This document shows positions 1-5,944 of a stretch of 9,658 nt of DNA, one piece after another (within the stretch, counting starts at the first letter, position 1; every line of letters starts with the position of its first letter). Origin of the DNA: Clostridia bacterium. Its GTDB lineage: Bacteria > Bacillota > Clostridia > Christensenellales > CAG-917. Below the pieces are notes generated by a model. It was not told the DNA's origin. It searched no databases and was given only the letters and a program-made list of their open reading frames with translations. Position numbers and translations under genes: made by a program. The stretch is from positions 1-9,658 of the forward strand of contig JAFWBH010000060.1 in the NCBI GenBank assembly GCA_017507205.1, read 5' to 3'.

Positions 1-617
1 GCTGGTGGTTGGGTGGAATGGCAGATTTGAGAAATCCCAATCACCAAGCAATTGAAAGTGCTGCAATCGACGATACAGTCAGCTTTGACTTTGTGTACAG
101 TGGTGCACCCTCAAATGATGATGGTGTTACATCAAAAATGAAGATAGAGCTCATCTCAATCACCCTCAAAAATCCTTTGACCACTCCTGACGATTTGGAT
201 AATATATGGGGAGAAGGGGATTACACAGATGAAGATGTTGAGCGTTATCTGTCAGACAATATCAATTACATTGAAAACTTTGCCATTGATATGTATGTGA
301 CAACAGTAAGGTCAGAGGTCATAATATTCACTGTCCCAGGCACAACCAACAAATATTACACTCAAGTGGGTGAGGGAGAAGATGTGCGCTATCAACTCAA
401 TGAAGAGCATTACGAAAGACCTGATGACGATCCATATACAATCTATTTTGACGTTGTTCCTGTTGTCCACAAGCTCAATGCAACAATCTGGTTTATAACT
501 CTTGATGAGGAAACACCCCCCGAGCTTATAGACGCACAATTATTCCTCAATTTCCGAGTATCATTCCTTTCAAACGAAACTGAAGAGGGAGGCGAAAACA
601 ATGAAGGCCAAAACTAA
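1..617 (+). CDS. Exported hypothetical protein, 5' end cut by window (SipW-type signal inferred)
   Basis: The reading frame is open to the window edge. The first start-like codon is a TTG at 9, but the codons before it read Trp-Trp in the same frame, so the true start is probably outside. The visible start, WWLGG, lines up with AYWMGAKG at the end of the next gene's signal peptide. I infer that about 25-30 residues of a similar signal peptide are missing and that the mature protein is outside the membrane. The rest is acidic, without further membrane segments or cysteines, rich in beta-type stretches, and ends in a Glu/Gly/Asn tail. I recognise no domain. The stop overlaps the start of the next gene by 17 bp, so the two are probably translationally coupled. 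It could be a TasA/camelysin-like matrix or surface protein, but only the signal-like start suggests that. Confidence 0.75.
   Translation, partial: WWLGGMADLRNPNHQAIESAAIDDTVSFDFVYSGAPSNDDGVTSKMKIELISITLKNPLTTPDDLDNIWGEGDYTDEDVERYLSDNINYIENFAIDMYVTTVRSEVIIFTVPGTTNKYYTQVGEGEDVRYQLNEEHYERPDDDPYTIYFDVVPVVHKLNATIWFITLDEETPPELIDAQLFLNFRVSFLSNETEEGGENNEGQN
585..592 (+). promoter_or_regulatory. Ribosome binding site inside the upstream gene
   Basis: GAGGGAGG lies 8 bases before the ATG at 601, inside the 3' end of the first gene. It supports that start codon and translational coupling of the overlapping pair. Confidence 0.7.
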
Positions 618-1245
618 ACTTATCATCTTAATATCCGTCCTTTCAGTGGCTATCGTTGCAACAGCAACAGGTGTCACTGTGGCTTATTGGATGGGCGCAA
701 AAGGCACCAATGTTGTTGCCCCTCAAACAAACTCAACAGATTGGAACCCTTGGGCAAAATACATAATCTATGAGGAAATCAGCACAGGTGGATACGAGGC
801 AGTTGGTTGCAACGGCATTCTTGAAAATGTCATCATTCCTGAATACGCAACAGGCGGTTGGCTTCGTGGGGAAAACGGCAGTCTTACTCGCATTGAAGGC
901 ACAGGAGAAAAAAGGAATGCGGTTTTGCGTGTGCGCAACACACTCTTTGCCGAAGTCGCAGACAAAGCAATTCCTGTCACCCTCACAATCCCCACAAGCG
1001 TTGATATTGACCCTCACACCTTTGCAGGGCTTACAAACCTCACAAAAATCACAATCAAGACCACACAGGATGACTTTTTTGCATCAATAGGACAGCTTGC
1101 ATTCCTTGAATGTCCAAATGTCAAAGAATTTGTCATTGACAACAATGTCACAAAGCTTATAGTCTCCGGTGTAGTGTTGTCCTTTGATGACTTCAAAACC
1201 GCAACAGGCTTGTTTGTGGATGACCTCACATTAACCTACGCATAA
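601..1245 (+). CDS. Exported protein with SipW-like signal and degenerate BspA-type leucine-rich repeats
   Basis: The protein has 214 residues. Residues 1-5 are basic, residues 7-28 form a hydrophobic segment, and this ends in ATATGVTVAYW, which resembles signal peptides processed by SipW-type signal peptidases (usually a T/S-x-A-Y/F-F pattern). The mature part should be extracellular or surface bound. Residues about 126-151 (IPTSVDIDPHTFAGLTNLTKITI) and 163-185 (IGQLAFLECPNVKEFVI) match the BspA-type LRR_5 pattern, in which IP-x-SV, an aromatic, C/G-x-x-L and a short beta strand recur. Only two degenerate copies are present, far fewer than in full BspA proteins. Its start overlaps the preceding gene, which has the same kind of N-terminus, so the two are probably exported together. 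A role in surface adhesion or matrix is inference from the family only. Confidence 0.75.
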   Translation: MKAKTKLIILISVLSVAIVATATGVTVAYWMGAKGTNVVAPQTNSTDWNPWAKYIIYEEISTGGYEAVGCNGILENVIIPEYATGGWLRGENGSLTRIEGTGEKRNAVLRVRNTLFAEVADKAIPVTLTIPTSVDIDPHTFAGLTNLTKITIKTTQDDFFASIGQLAFLECPNVKEFVIDNNVTKLIVSGVVLSFDDFKTATGLFVDDLTLTYA

Positions 1246-1284
1246 ACACGCTTTAAGTTGCAAAATTAACACATAAAACCTTAA

Positions 1285-2496
1285 ATGGAAAAGAAAATCA
1301 AGAAAGAAAAGCAGAAAGACTCTTGGATGAAGGCAGTGAAAAACTGGATTATTTATGCAGTTGTCATCACTCTTTTCATCACAGTTTTTATGCACGATAC
1401 AACCATTGACACGGACATTGCCGTTGATGATGGTGAATATGCAACAGTCCTTGCAGACATTGAGGGCATCGTCAGTGCCAACCCTCGTTTTGTAGACATT
1501 GCAATGCTTGCATCTCACGATGCTGTCACAGCAGGCCTTGATCCAAAGGCCCCCATTGACTATTATGACAGGACTCAGATTGTAGGCAAGGTTGCACCCA
1601 TCACCAGAGGCCTTCAATATCGCTTTGCCAAGACACAAGCAGTTGGCCTTGATGTTCAGCTGAGACAGGGTGCAAGAATGTTCCACATCAAATATACGGA
1701 CTTTGAGGGGGAGTGGTATGCAACACATACATTGCTCTCATTGAAGCTTGAAACCTACGTTATGCAGGTCCTTCAATACCTTGCAACTCCCGAGGCACAG
1801 GGTGAAGTGGTTGCTCTCTTGTTGCACCCCATTTATTTTGGCGATGGTGTAAATCTTGACACCTTCCACCATTGGCTTGCTGGCATTACCTATGAGGGTA
1901 AAAATATCTATGATTATGTGCGCTATGGCACTACAAACACATACGATGAGGACGGCAAAGAGGGCGTTCGCATAGGAGAGCTGAGATACAATGACTTGAC
2001 CGACAACGGCACAAAGGCTGGAGTGGTCCTCTTTGATCGCAGAGAGGAGAAGCTGTGGAGTGAGGATATGGAAGGCACTGCCACTGATGAATATATGGGC
2101 AAGTTCTTTGATATGGACGCCAACGCATCACACAAATGGCATTCACGCACAGGCTACAAGACCATGACAAAGCTCATAGGTGAGCAGGCTGACCTTATTG
2201 CAGAAAGCGACAAATGGGACAACAAGCTTCGCATGAATCAAGCACAGCCAGCATTTTCAGTGGGTGGAGTCACAGACTTGTTTGTTGACCTTTTCAACTG
2301 GAACTTGAAAAATGTCGCAATCCACTACAATGCAAAGATTGTTGATCACGAGGACTTTGACAAATGGTTGAGCATTATGCCCGTGTTCCAAGTAGATTTC
2401 ATCAACAGCGACTATGGCGATTTCAACAACAAGGTCAACGCCAAGATAACAGCCTACAACAAAAAGCTTGTTGAAGATTTGCTGACAGCCAATTAA
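1285..2496 (+). CDS. Membrane-anchored PI-PLC-like phosphodiesterase
   Basis: The protein has 403 residues. A very basic N-terminus (1-20) is followed by one hydrophobic helix (about 20-36), so the bulk should lie outside the membrane, anchored at its N-terminus. Residues 71-80 (DIAMLASHDA) and 125-152 (QLRQGARMFHIKY, then ATHTLLS) match the two catalytic histidine regions of the phosphatidylinositol-specific phospholipase C X domain: H78-D79 and H148. In bacterial PI-PLC the second block normally reads like GARIFDIR; here it reads GARMFHIK, so the usual Asp is His134 and the usual Arg is Lys136. Residues 156-183 look like the following family helix and strand. The likely reaction is cleavage of a phosphodiester in a phospholipid or glycolipid, but the changed residues make substrate and activity uncertain. 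No clear Shine-Dalgarno precedes ATG 1285. A start at ATG 1327 is possible but would trim only the basic tail. It follows the two exported proteins at 39 bp. Confidence 0.7.
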   Translation: MEKKIKKEKQKDSWMKAVKNWIIYAVVITLFITVFMHDTTIDTDIAVDDGEYATVLADIEGIVSANPRFVDIAMLASHDAVTAGLDPKAPIDYYDRTQIVGKVAPITRGLQYRFAKTQAVGLDVQLRQGARMFHIKYTDFEGEWYATHTLLSLKLETYVMQVLQYLATPEAQGEVVALLLHPIYFGDGVNLDTFHHWLAGITYEGKNIYDYVRYGTTNTYDEDGKEGVRIGELRYNDLTDNGTKAGVVLFDRREEKLWSEDMEGTATDEYMGKFFDMDANASHKWHSRTGYKTMTKLIGEQADLIAESDKWDNKLRMNQAQPAFSVGGVTDLFVDLFNWNLKNVAIHYNAKIVDHEDFDKWLSIMPVFQVDFINSDYGDFNNKVNAKITAYNKKLVEDLLTAN

Positions 2497-2510
2497 AATT
2501 AAACCGAAGG

Positions 2511-2542
2511 AAAAAAGCACGGATGTTTCCGTGCTTTTTTTG
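2511..2542 (+). terminator. Intrinsic terminator ending the first operon
   Basis: AGCACGGA (2516-2523) pairs perfectly with TCCGTGCT (2528-2535) around a TGTT loop. Flanking A and T runs extend the stem and give the U tract. It closes the three-gene plus-strand unit and isolates the RT locus downstream. Confidence 0.93.
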
Positions 2543-2629
2543 TAAATTTTCAGCATTGAATATGCTATATAAAGAGCCTGCCTTCTTGCATACCAACAAA
2601 AAGTTTTAGATTTCAAATTGCATTATGGT

Positions 2630-2658
2630 TTGACAAGTGGCAAAACATGCAGTATAAT
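2630..2658 (+). promoter_or_regulatory. Consensus sigma-A promoter of the leader RNA / RT
   Basis: TTGACA (2630-2635) and TATAAT (2653-2658) are both perfect consensus, with an ideal 17-base spacer. Transcription should start near 2665. Such a strong promoter is more than a typical RT gene would need and fits abundant production of a non-coding RNA. The preceding 2543-2629 holds no gene; the only structure I see there is a small AGCAT/ATGCT hairpin. Confidence 0.88.
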
Positions 2659-2664
2659 TTTACG

Positions 2665-2800
2665 GAAAAGAAAGGAAAGTATTTTAATACATCTGTGGTG
2701 GGGCGAAGCAAGTTTTATATAAGGTTTTGCAGATAACCAAACATTGTTCAGTCCGGTAGTAATTCTATTACTTTCAAAGCAAACTTCCTTTCTTTTTTTT
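2665..2800 (+). ncRNA. Candidate RT-associated non-coding RNA with paired ends
   Basis: From the predicted start to the RT start lies a leader of about 135 nt. Its 5' end (2666-2680, AAAAGAAAGGAAAGT) pairs with its 3' end (2783-2796) over 14 base pairs with one bulged A, and nine T's follow (2793-2801). The ends therefore form a closing helix and a terminator-like 3' end. Inside are three further elements: ATCTG (2691-2695) against CAGAT (2730-2734), a GGTT/AACC hairpin (2723-2738) that competes with it, and a perfect AGTAAT-TCT-ATTACT hairpin (2758-2772). Another small hairpin, GTAT/ATAC (2679-2690), competes with the closing helix. A structured RNA right before an RT is the layout of retron msr-msd RNAs and of several DRT-type defence RTs, where the RNA serves as template or scaffold. 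That it is a template here is inference. Alternatively it is only an attenuator leader. Confidence 0.6.
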
Positions 2801-2805
2801 TGGTT

Positions 2806-4008
2806 ATGAGTGTAATTGATTTACTTTTAAATAAAGACAAATGGAAAGAATTTTTAGAGTATAAGCTGACGAAATCACATTTGTCAAAAGTTGAAGAACA
2901 AAATTTGATAGAATATATCAATCATGAAAAATTTTTAGAGGTTGCCAGCTCAATTGTTAATGGAACCTATACTTTTTCTATTCCTAAAAAAGTCTTTATA
3001 AATAAGAGTGGCACAAACAAAAAACGTGCCATATATACATTTGACGAAAACGAAAACATAATTTTGAAGTTTATTTTGTTTTGCATGTCAAAATATGATG
3101 CTGTGTTTTGCAGCAACTGTTTTTCTTTCAGAAAAAATCTCACAATCAAGCATGCAATATTTACTATGCTAGACAAAGAGAATATTGACGGCCATTACGC
3201 ATATAAGGTGGACATACAAAACTATTTTAACAGCATCAATGTAGATAAACTTCTGCCAATGCTTAAAAGCATTTTAAGGGATGACAATAGATTATTTGCA
3301 CTTTTAGAAAATTTACTTCGTTCAGACAAAGCCATGGTCAACGGTGAAGTGGTCTGTGAAAAGCGTGGTGTCATGGCAGGCACTCCCATATCTACCTTTT
3401 TGGCAAATGTCTATCTTAGTGACTTGGATGAATATTTTTGGCAAAACAACATTCATTATGCTAGATATTCAGATGATATTATTGTTTTTGCAGAAAGCAT
3501 TGAAAAATTGGAAGAATACAAACAATATATATATTCTGTGATTGGCAAAAAGGATCTGACCATCAATCCAAGCAAGGAAAGCATCTATTTACCACATCAA
3601 CCATGGCATTTTTTGGGATTTGAGTATTGTAACGGCATTATTGACTTATCCGATGTGACTGTGCAGAAAATTAAAGCTAAGATTAGAAGAAAAGCAAGAG
3701 CATTATATCGTTGGAAAATTAGAAATAACAAAACAACTGAACATACAATCAAAGTTATGATTAGAGTGTTCAATAACAAATTTTATAGAGAGTTCAACAC
3801 AAAAGATTTGACTTGGTGTAAATGGTTTTTCCCAACAATTACAAGCACCAAAAAATTAAGTGATATAGACAAATACCTTGTTCAATATATGAGATATCTA
3901 TCCACGGGCAAATTTTCAAAATTGAACTATAAAATCAGTTATGCCCAATTAAAATCATTAGGTTACAAAAGCCTAGTCAACGAATATTATAAATATCGCA
4001 AAAAATAA
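2806..4008 (+). CDS. Stand-alone reverse transcriptase (UG/DRT-like candidate)
   Basis: The protein has 400 residues counted from ATG 2806. It is an RNA-dependent DNA polymerase with the motifs in order: a fingers block with KKR-IY (72-77) and a CFSFRK block (105-110); motif A KVDIQNYFNS (134-143, catalytic D136); motif B' with MAGTPISTF and LANVYL (190-204); motif C YARYSDD (218-224, catalytic D223 and D224); motif D FLGFEY (269-274). The C-terminal 110 residues are basic (KIKAKIRRKARALYRWK at 289-305), then aromatic (WCKWFFP), and could act as a thumb or RNA-binding region. YSDD replaces the usual YADD. I see no retron NAxxH or VTG motif, no DGR-type SQ in motif B', no endonuclease or Cas1 domain, and no intron domain V. 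It resembles stand-alone 'unknown group' RTs, several of which are anti-phage DRT systems, but I cannot assign the group. Codons are AT-richer than in neighbours, suggesting transfer. A TTG at 2800 in frame is a less likely start. No Shine-Dalgarno precedes either start. Confidence 0.93.
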   Translation: MSVIDLLLNKDKWKEFLEYKLTKSHLSKVEEQNLIEYINHEKFLEVASSIVNGTYTFSIPKKVFINKSGTNKKRAIYTFDENENIILKFILFCMSKYDAVFCSNCFSFRKNLTIKHAIFTMLDKENIDGHYAYKVDIQNYFNSINVDKLLPMLKSILRDDNRLFALLENLLRSDKAMVNGEVVCEKRGVMAGTPISTFLANVYLSDLDEYFWQNNIHYARYSDDIIVFAESIEKLEEYKQYIYSVIGKKDLTINPSKESIYLPHQPWHFLGFEYCNGIIDLSDVTVQKIKAKIRRKARALYRWKIRNNKTTEHTIKVMIRVFNNKFYREFNTKDLTWCKWFFPTITSTKKLSDIDKYLVQYMRYLSTGKFSKLNYKISYAQLKSLGYKSLVNEYYKYRKK

Positions 4009-4043
4009 AGCATCCACCAAAAAATCGTTGAAAATGTTACAAC

Positions 4044-4082
4044 AACAAAACAAAACAGCAAAAAATATTTGTCTATTTTGTT
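4044..4082 (+). terminator. Weak AT-rich inverted repeat after the RT
   Basis: AACAAAA (4049-4055, with a second register at 4044-4050) pairs with TTTTGTT (4076-4082), and inside it CAAA (4059-4062) pairs with TTTG (4068-4071). The stem has almost no G-C pairs and no clear U tract follows, so termination here would be inefficient. It is the only terminator-like element between the RT stop and the tRNA promoter. Confidence 0.25.
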
Positions 4083-4089
4083 AATGAGG

Positions 4090-4118
4090 TTGACAGAATA
4101 AAACAATATTGTTATACT
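4090..4118 (+). promoter_or_regulatory. Strong promoter of the tRNA-Ser transcript
   Basis: TTGACA (4090-4095) and TATACT (4113-4118) are separated by 17 bases. The predicted start is near 4125, about 205 bases before the mature tRNA, so the primary transcript has an unusually long leader. Confidence 0.82.
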
Positions 4119-4144
4119 ATTAAGGCTGACTAGAAGTTGGTCCA

Positions 4145-4280
4145 ATATTTGGAAGCGTATCGAAGTGGCGCGAAGCGTATAGCAAACAATCCTGTGAATT
4201 GTTTGTAGCCAGAGCGAACAAGGTGGCTTTCAACGAAGTGAACGAAAACACCGAAGTCGGACATAACGAGGCGGGCCTCG
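4145..4280 (+). pseudogene. Broken partial copy of the tRNA-Ser in its own leader
   Basis: The 24 bases at 4145-4168 are identical to 4324-4347, which is the sequence before the tRNA plus its acceptor 5' strand and D-arm start. A further 13 bases (4262-4274, CATAACGAGGCGG) are identical to 4349-4361, the D-arm end and anticodon stem start. The two pieces are adjacent in the real tRNA but here are split by about 93 bases. That insert contains a perfect CAAACAAT/ATTGTTTG hairpin (4183-4205), and CGAGG/CCTCG (4267-4280) follows it. No anticodon loop, T-arm or acceptor 3' strand follows, so it cannot fold as a tRNA. It lies inside the same predicted transcript as the intact gene. Confidence 0.7.
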
Positions 4281-4329
4281 TGGGACAGAAGTTATTTCGT
4301 GATTAAAAACTGAATAACACAATATATTT

Positions 4330-4418
4330 GGAAGCGTATCGAAGTGGTCATAACGAGGCGGTCTTGAAAACCGTTTGGGTGCAAGCCCACGGGGGTTCGA
4401 ATCCCTCCGCTTCCGCCA
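4330..4418 (+). tRNA. tRNA-Ser (anticodon UGA), CCA encoded
   Basis: Acceptor strand GGAAGCG (4330-4336) pairs with CGCTTCC (4408-4414), followed by discriminator G and an encoded CCA (4416-4418). The D-arm is GAAGTGG...ATAACGA. The anticodon stem GCGGT/ACCGT encloses CTTGAAA, giving anticodon TGA, which reads UCN serine codons. The long variable arm (TGGGTGCAAGCCCA) is typical of class II serine tRNAs, and the T-arm is GGGGGTTCGAATCCCTC. It has its own upstream promoter and an adjoining terminator. It sits between the RT island on its left and convergent minus-strand genes on its right. Confidence 0.96.
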
Positions 4419-4444
4419 AAACCCTGCACATAGTGTAGGGTTTT
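4398..4444 (+). repeat. 47-bp direct repeat, copy 1 (tRNA 3' end plus terminator)
   Basis: This covers the T-loop to CCA end of tRNA-Ser and its whole terminator hairpin. It is identical over 47 bases to 4554-4600; the flanks differ on both sides. tRNA 3' ends are classical attachment sites for integrases, so this would be the attL-like or functional side. Confidence 0.85.
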
Positions 4445-4446
4445 TT
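4418..4446 (+). terminator. Terminator of tRNA-Ser
   Basis: AAAACCCT (4418-4425) pairs with AGGGTTTT (4437-4444), with CAC/GTG continuing the stem inside to an ATA loop, and T's follow. It begins at the last base of the CCA end. Confidence 0.88.
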
Positions 4447-4553
4447 CTTTGCGTAGGTTTTAGCACAATGCTTGTGCAGGGTTGACACCCTACGAACCCC
4501 CTACGGGGCTGGCGCTCGCCTTTTTGTGTGAACACACCGCCTTCGCTATTTCA

Positions 4554-4600
4554 CGAATCCCTCCGCTTCCGCCAAAACCCTGCACATAGTGTAGGGTTTT
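4554..4600 (+). repeat. 47-bp direct repeat, copy 2 (downstream att-like scar)
   Basis: This is a perfect copy of 4398-4444, 156 bp downstream. Only the last 21 bases of the tRNA are present, so it is not a gene. Between the copies (4445-4553) lies no gene, only hairpins: CGTAGG/CCTACG (4452-4494) enclosing GCACAA/TTGTGC (4463-4477), and a CCCC/GGGG hairpin near 4497-4508. No integrase is in the window. Confidence 0.85.
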
Positions 4601-4607
4601 CTTGTAC

Positions 4608-4637
4608 AAAAAAGCCTCTCGTATGAGAGGCTTTTTT
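4608..4637. terminator. Bidirectional terminator between convergent units
   Basis: AAAAAAGCCTCTC (4608-4620) and GAGAGGCTTTTTT (4625-4637) form a perfect 13-bp stem with a GTAT loop. A and T runs on both sides allow termination on both strands. It would stop the tRNA transcript and the minus-strand pair ending at 4733. Confidence 0.92.
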
Positions 4638-4714
4638 GATTTGTCATCGTTGTGCTCAACGGACAGCAAGTGGTCGGGATATTTGTGGATGAGTGTGTAA
4701 AGTTTGTCAACTGT
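4631..4714 (-). pseudogene. Remnant of an mgtC-like C-terminus
   Basis: Read on the minus strand from 4714, the sequence gives TVDKLYTLIHKYPDHLLSV and then EHNDDKSKK. The intact MgtC protein encoded at 7196-7900 ends VEEMNGLIRKHPDHLLSI, then EHNDD. HPDHLLS-x-EHNDD is thus nearly identical, and the DNA is recognisably related base by base. A stop codon (TAA at 4717-4715) immediately precedes the remnant, and it has lost its own stop, reading into the terminator stem. No start codon or upstream MgtC sequence is present, so it is a leftover of a deleted or recombined paralogue next to the same style of terminator. Confidence 0.75.
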
Positions 4715-4732
4715 TTATTGGGCTTTGTTTTG

Positions 4733-5944
4733 TCACTCATTCAAGCTTTGCATATAGTGCCAGAGGTTGGCAAGATAGCTCATTTCATAGCCGAGAGATT
4801 TCTTCAAGCGCTTACCTCTTCTGGTGATACACTCAAATGCAAGTTGCTTTTGCTTGTTGAAACGGAAGGAGCCAAAGTCAGCCACGTAAATACACTTATC
4901 CTCATCAAGAGATTTTTGGTTGACACTCTTTTCATACACATCATGATATTTGGCAGTGTCTATGTCGCCAATCTTCACTGCAAAGTAGAATTGAGGCTTG
5001 CCACCCTCATAAACACTTTGACCAAAGCCCAAAAACATAATTTCAATGTTTTCTTTGTTGAGGATTTCAGAGGGAATACGTGTTCTGCTTGTCAAGCTGT
5101 CAATGATTGTCTGGTCAAAGAAGTATTCCTTTGTGACCCTTGCATTGTTTTTGGGAGGGTTGAGCTTCACTGCAATAGAGGATGTCACCTTGTTTTTTGA
5201 CATGGTGGCTTGTCTGTTGCGATGAGGCACAAGAATGTTGCCGTCACCAAGGAATACAAGTCCATTTATACCAACGTGATTGCTCATTTTTGAGTCTTCA
5301 AAGGATGAAAGCTCTGGGCCATATTCAAACATATCACGGAGTGTTGTGCCGTCAAAAAGCTCAAAGTCAATGGCTCGGTTGGTGACAAGATGGTTGTAGA
5401 CAGTGCTTCGTGAAAGATATAGAGTGTGCTTGCCACCCTCAGCTTTGACTGCATCAAGACGGACAGTGAGGCTGTTTGGCTTGTTTGAGCCTTTGTGAGC
5501 AGAAAATATCTTTTCAAAATTGCCACCGATAAAATCATCAAGCTCCATCATCTTTTCAGGATCGTCCTCAACCTCAAATCTTCCGTCAACAATTCCGTCC
5601 TCATTGATGATTGTGTCAGCATAAGCAAAGTCTGCGCTTGTGCCGTTGAGAGTCAAGGTTTTGCGATAGTCAGAATCCTTATAATATCTTTCAAGGAGGG
5701 CATCGGTGTCAAAATTGATTTTCAAGGAGTCCTCAAAGCCAAGGGTTATGAGCTTAAACAGCCTTAAAATCAAGGTGCTGAAAATGAAGCCTAGTGCAGC
5801 GCCAAACATATTGCTGACAACATCATTGACGGCCAGCCCGATTGCAACGGCAAGCATTGCTATGCAAAGAACGAATTGCAGAATGTTTTTGCCCTTGCTT
5901 TCACCAGTGAAAAAGGAAAAGAGCTTTAACAAAAATTTTTTCAT
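4733..5944 (-). CDS. Two-helix membrane protein with degenerate Nudix-like domain
   Basis: The protein has 403 residues. Two hydrophobic segments near the N-terminus (about 21-40 and 44-66) form a hairpin in the membrane, and the rest is probably cytoplasmic. Residues about 181-330 (YNHLVTNRAIDFE, then SKMSNHVGINGLVFLGDGNILVPHR, SSIAVKL, and a late FLGFGQSVYEGGKPQFYFAVKI) follow the strand order of a Nudix-fold domain. The Nudix box itself (G-x5-E-x7-REUxEExGU) is missing: where it should be, residues 272-296 lack the paired glutamates. Hydrolysis is therefore unlikely, and a ligand-sensing or structural role is possible. The fold assignment is by eye and moderate. Its start overlaps the stop of the upstream oxidoreductase gene by 4 bases (ATGA), so they are co-translated from the promoter at 6880-6908. 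It is followed by the mgtC remnant and a terminator. Confidence 0.7.
   Translation of the reverse strand: MKKFLLKLFSFFTGESKGKNILQFVLCIAMLAVAIGLAVNDVVSNMFGAALGFIFSTLILRLFKLITLGFEDSLKINFDTDALLERYYKDSDYRKTLTLNGTSADFAYADTIINEDGIVDGRFEVEDDPEKMMELDDFIGGNFEKIFSAHKGSNKPNSLTVRLDAVKAEGGKHTLYLSRSTVYNHLVTNRAIDFELFDGTTLRDMFEYGPELSSFEDSKMSNHVGINGLVFLGDGNILVPHRNRQATMSKNKVTSSIAVKLNPPKNNARVTKEYFFDQTIIDSLTSRTRIPSEILNKENIEIMFLGFGQSVYEGGKPQFYFAVKIGDIDTAKYHDVYEKSVNQKSLDEDKCIYVADFGSFRFNKQKQLAFECITRRGKRLKKSLGYEMSYLANLWHYMQSLNE

Noticed and set aside
1231..1728. Minus-strand open frame opposite the PI-PLC-like gene
   Set aside because: Cysteine-rich shadow of the plus-strand gene with no start signal or family resemblance.
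2695..2736. Small leader peptide starting at GTG 2695 inside the RT leader
   Set aside because: Only 13 codons, and the purine-rich stretch that could serve as ribosome site is too far upstream; more likely non-coding RNA.
2800..4008. Group II intron with its maturase RT
   Set aside because: No domain V hairpin or intron 5' GUGYG-like boundary is visible after or before the RT, and the protein has no HNH endonuclease; the RT simply follows its own promoter and leader.
2665..4008. Classical retron
   Set aside because: The paired RNA ends resemble a1/a2 arms, but the RT lacks the NAxxH and VTG motifs, and no clear msd hairpin or priming G context can be identified.
4230..4740. Minus-strand open frames over the tRNA and repeats
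   Set aside because: They run through the tRNA-Ser gene, its duplicated end and terminators; their protein sequences are translations of RNA gene sequence.
4652..5200. Plus-strand open frame opposite the Nudix-like membrane protein gene
   Set aside because: No ribosome site or promoter, no recognisable domain, and it mirrors the codons of the well-supported minus-strand gene.
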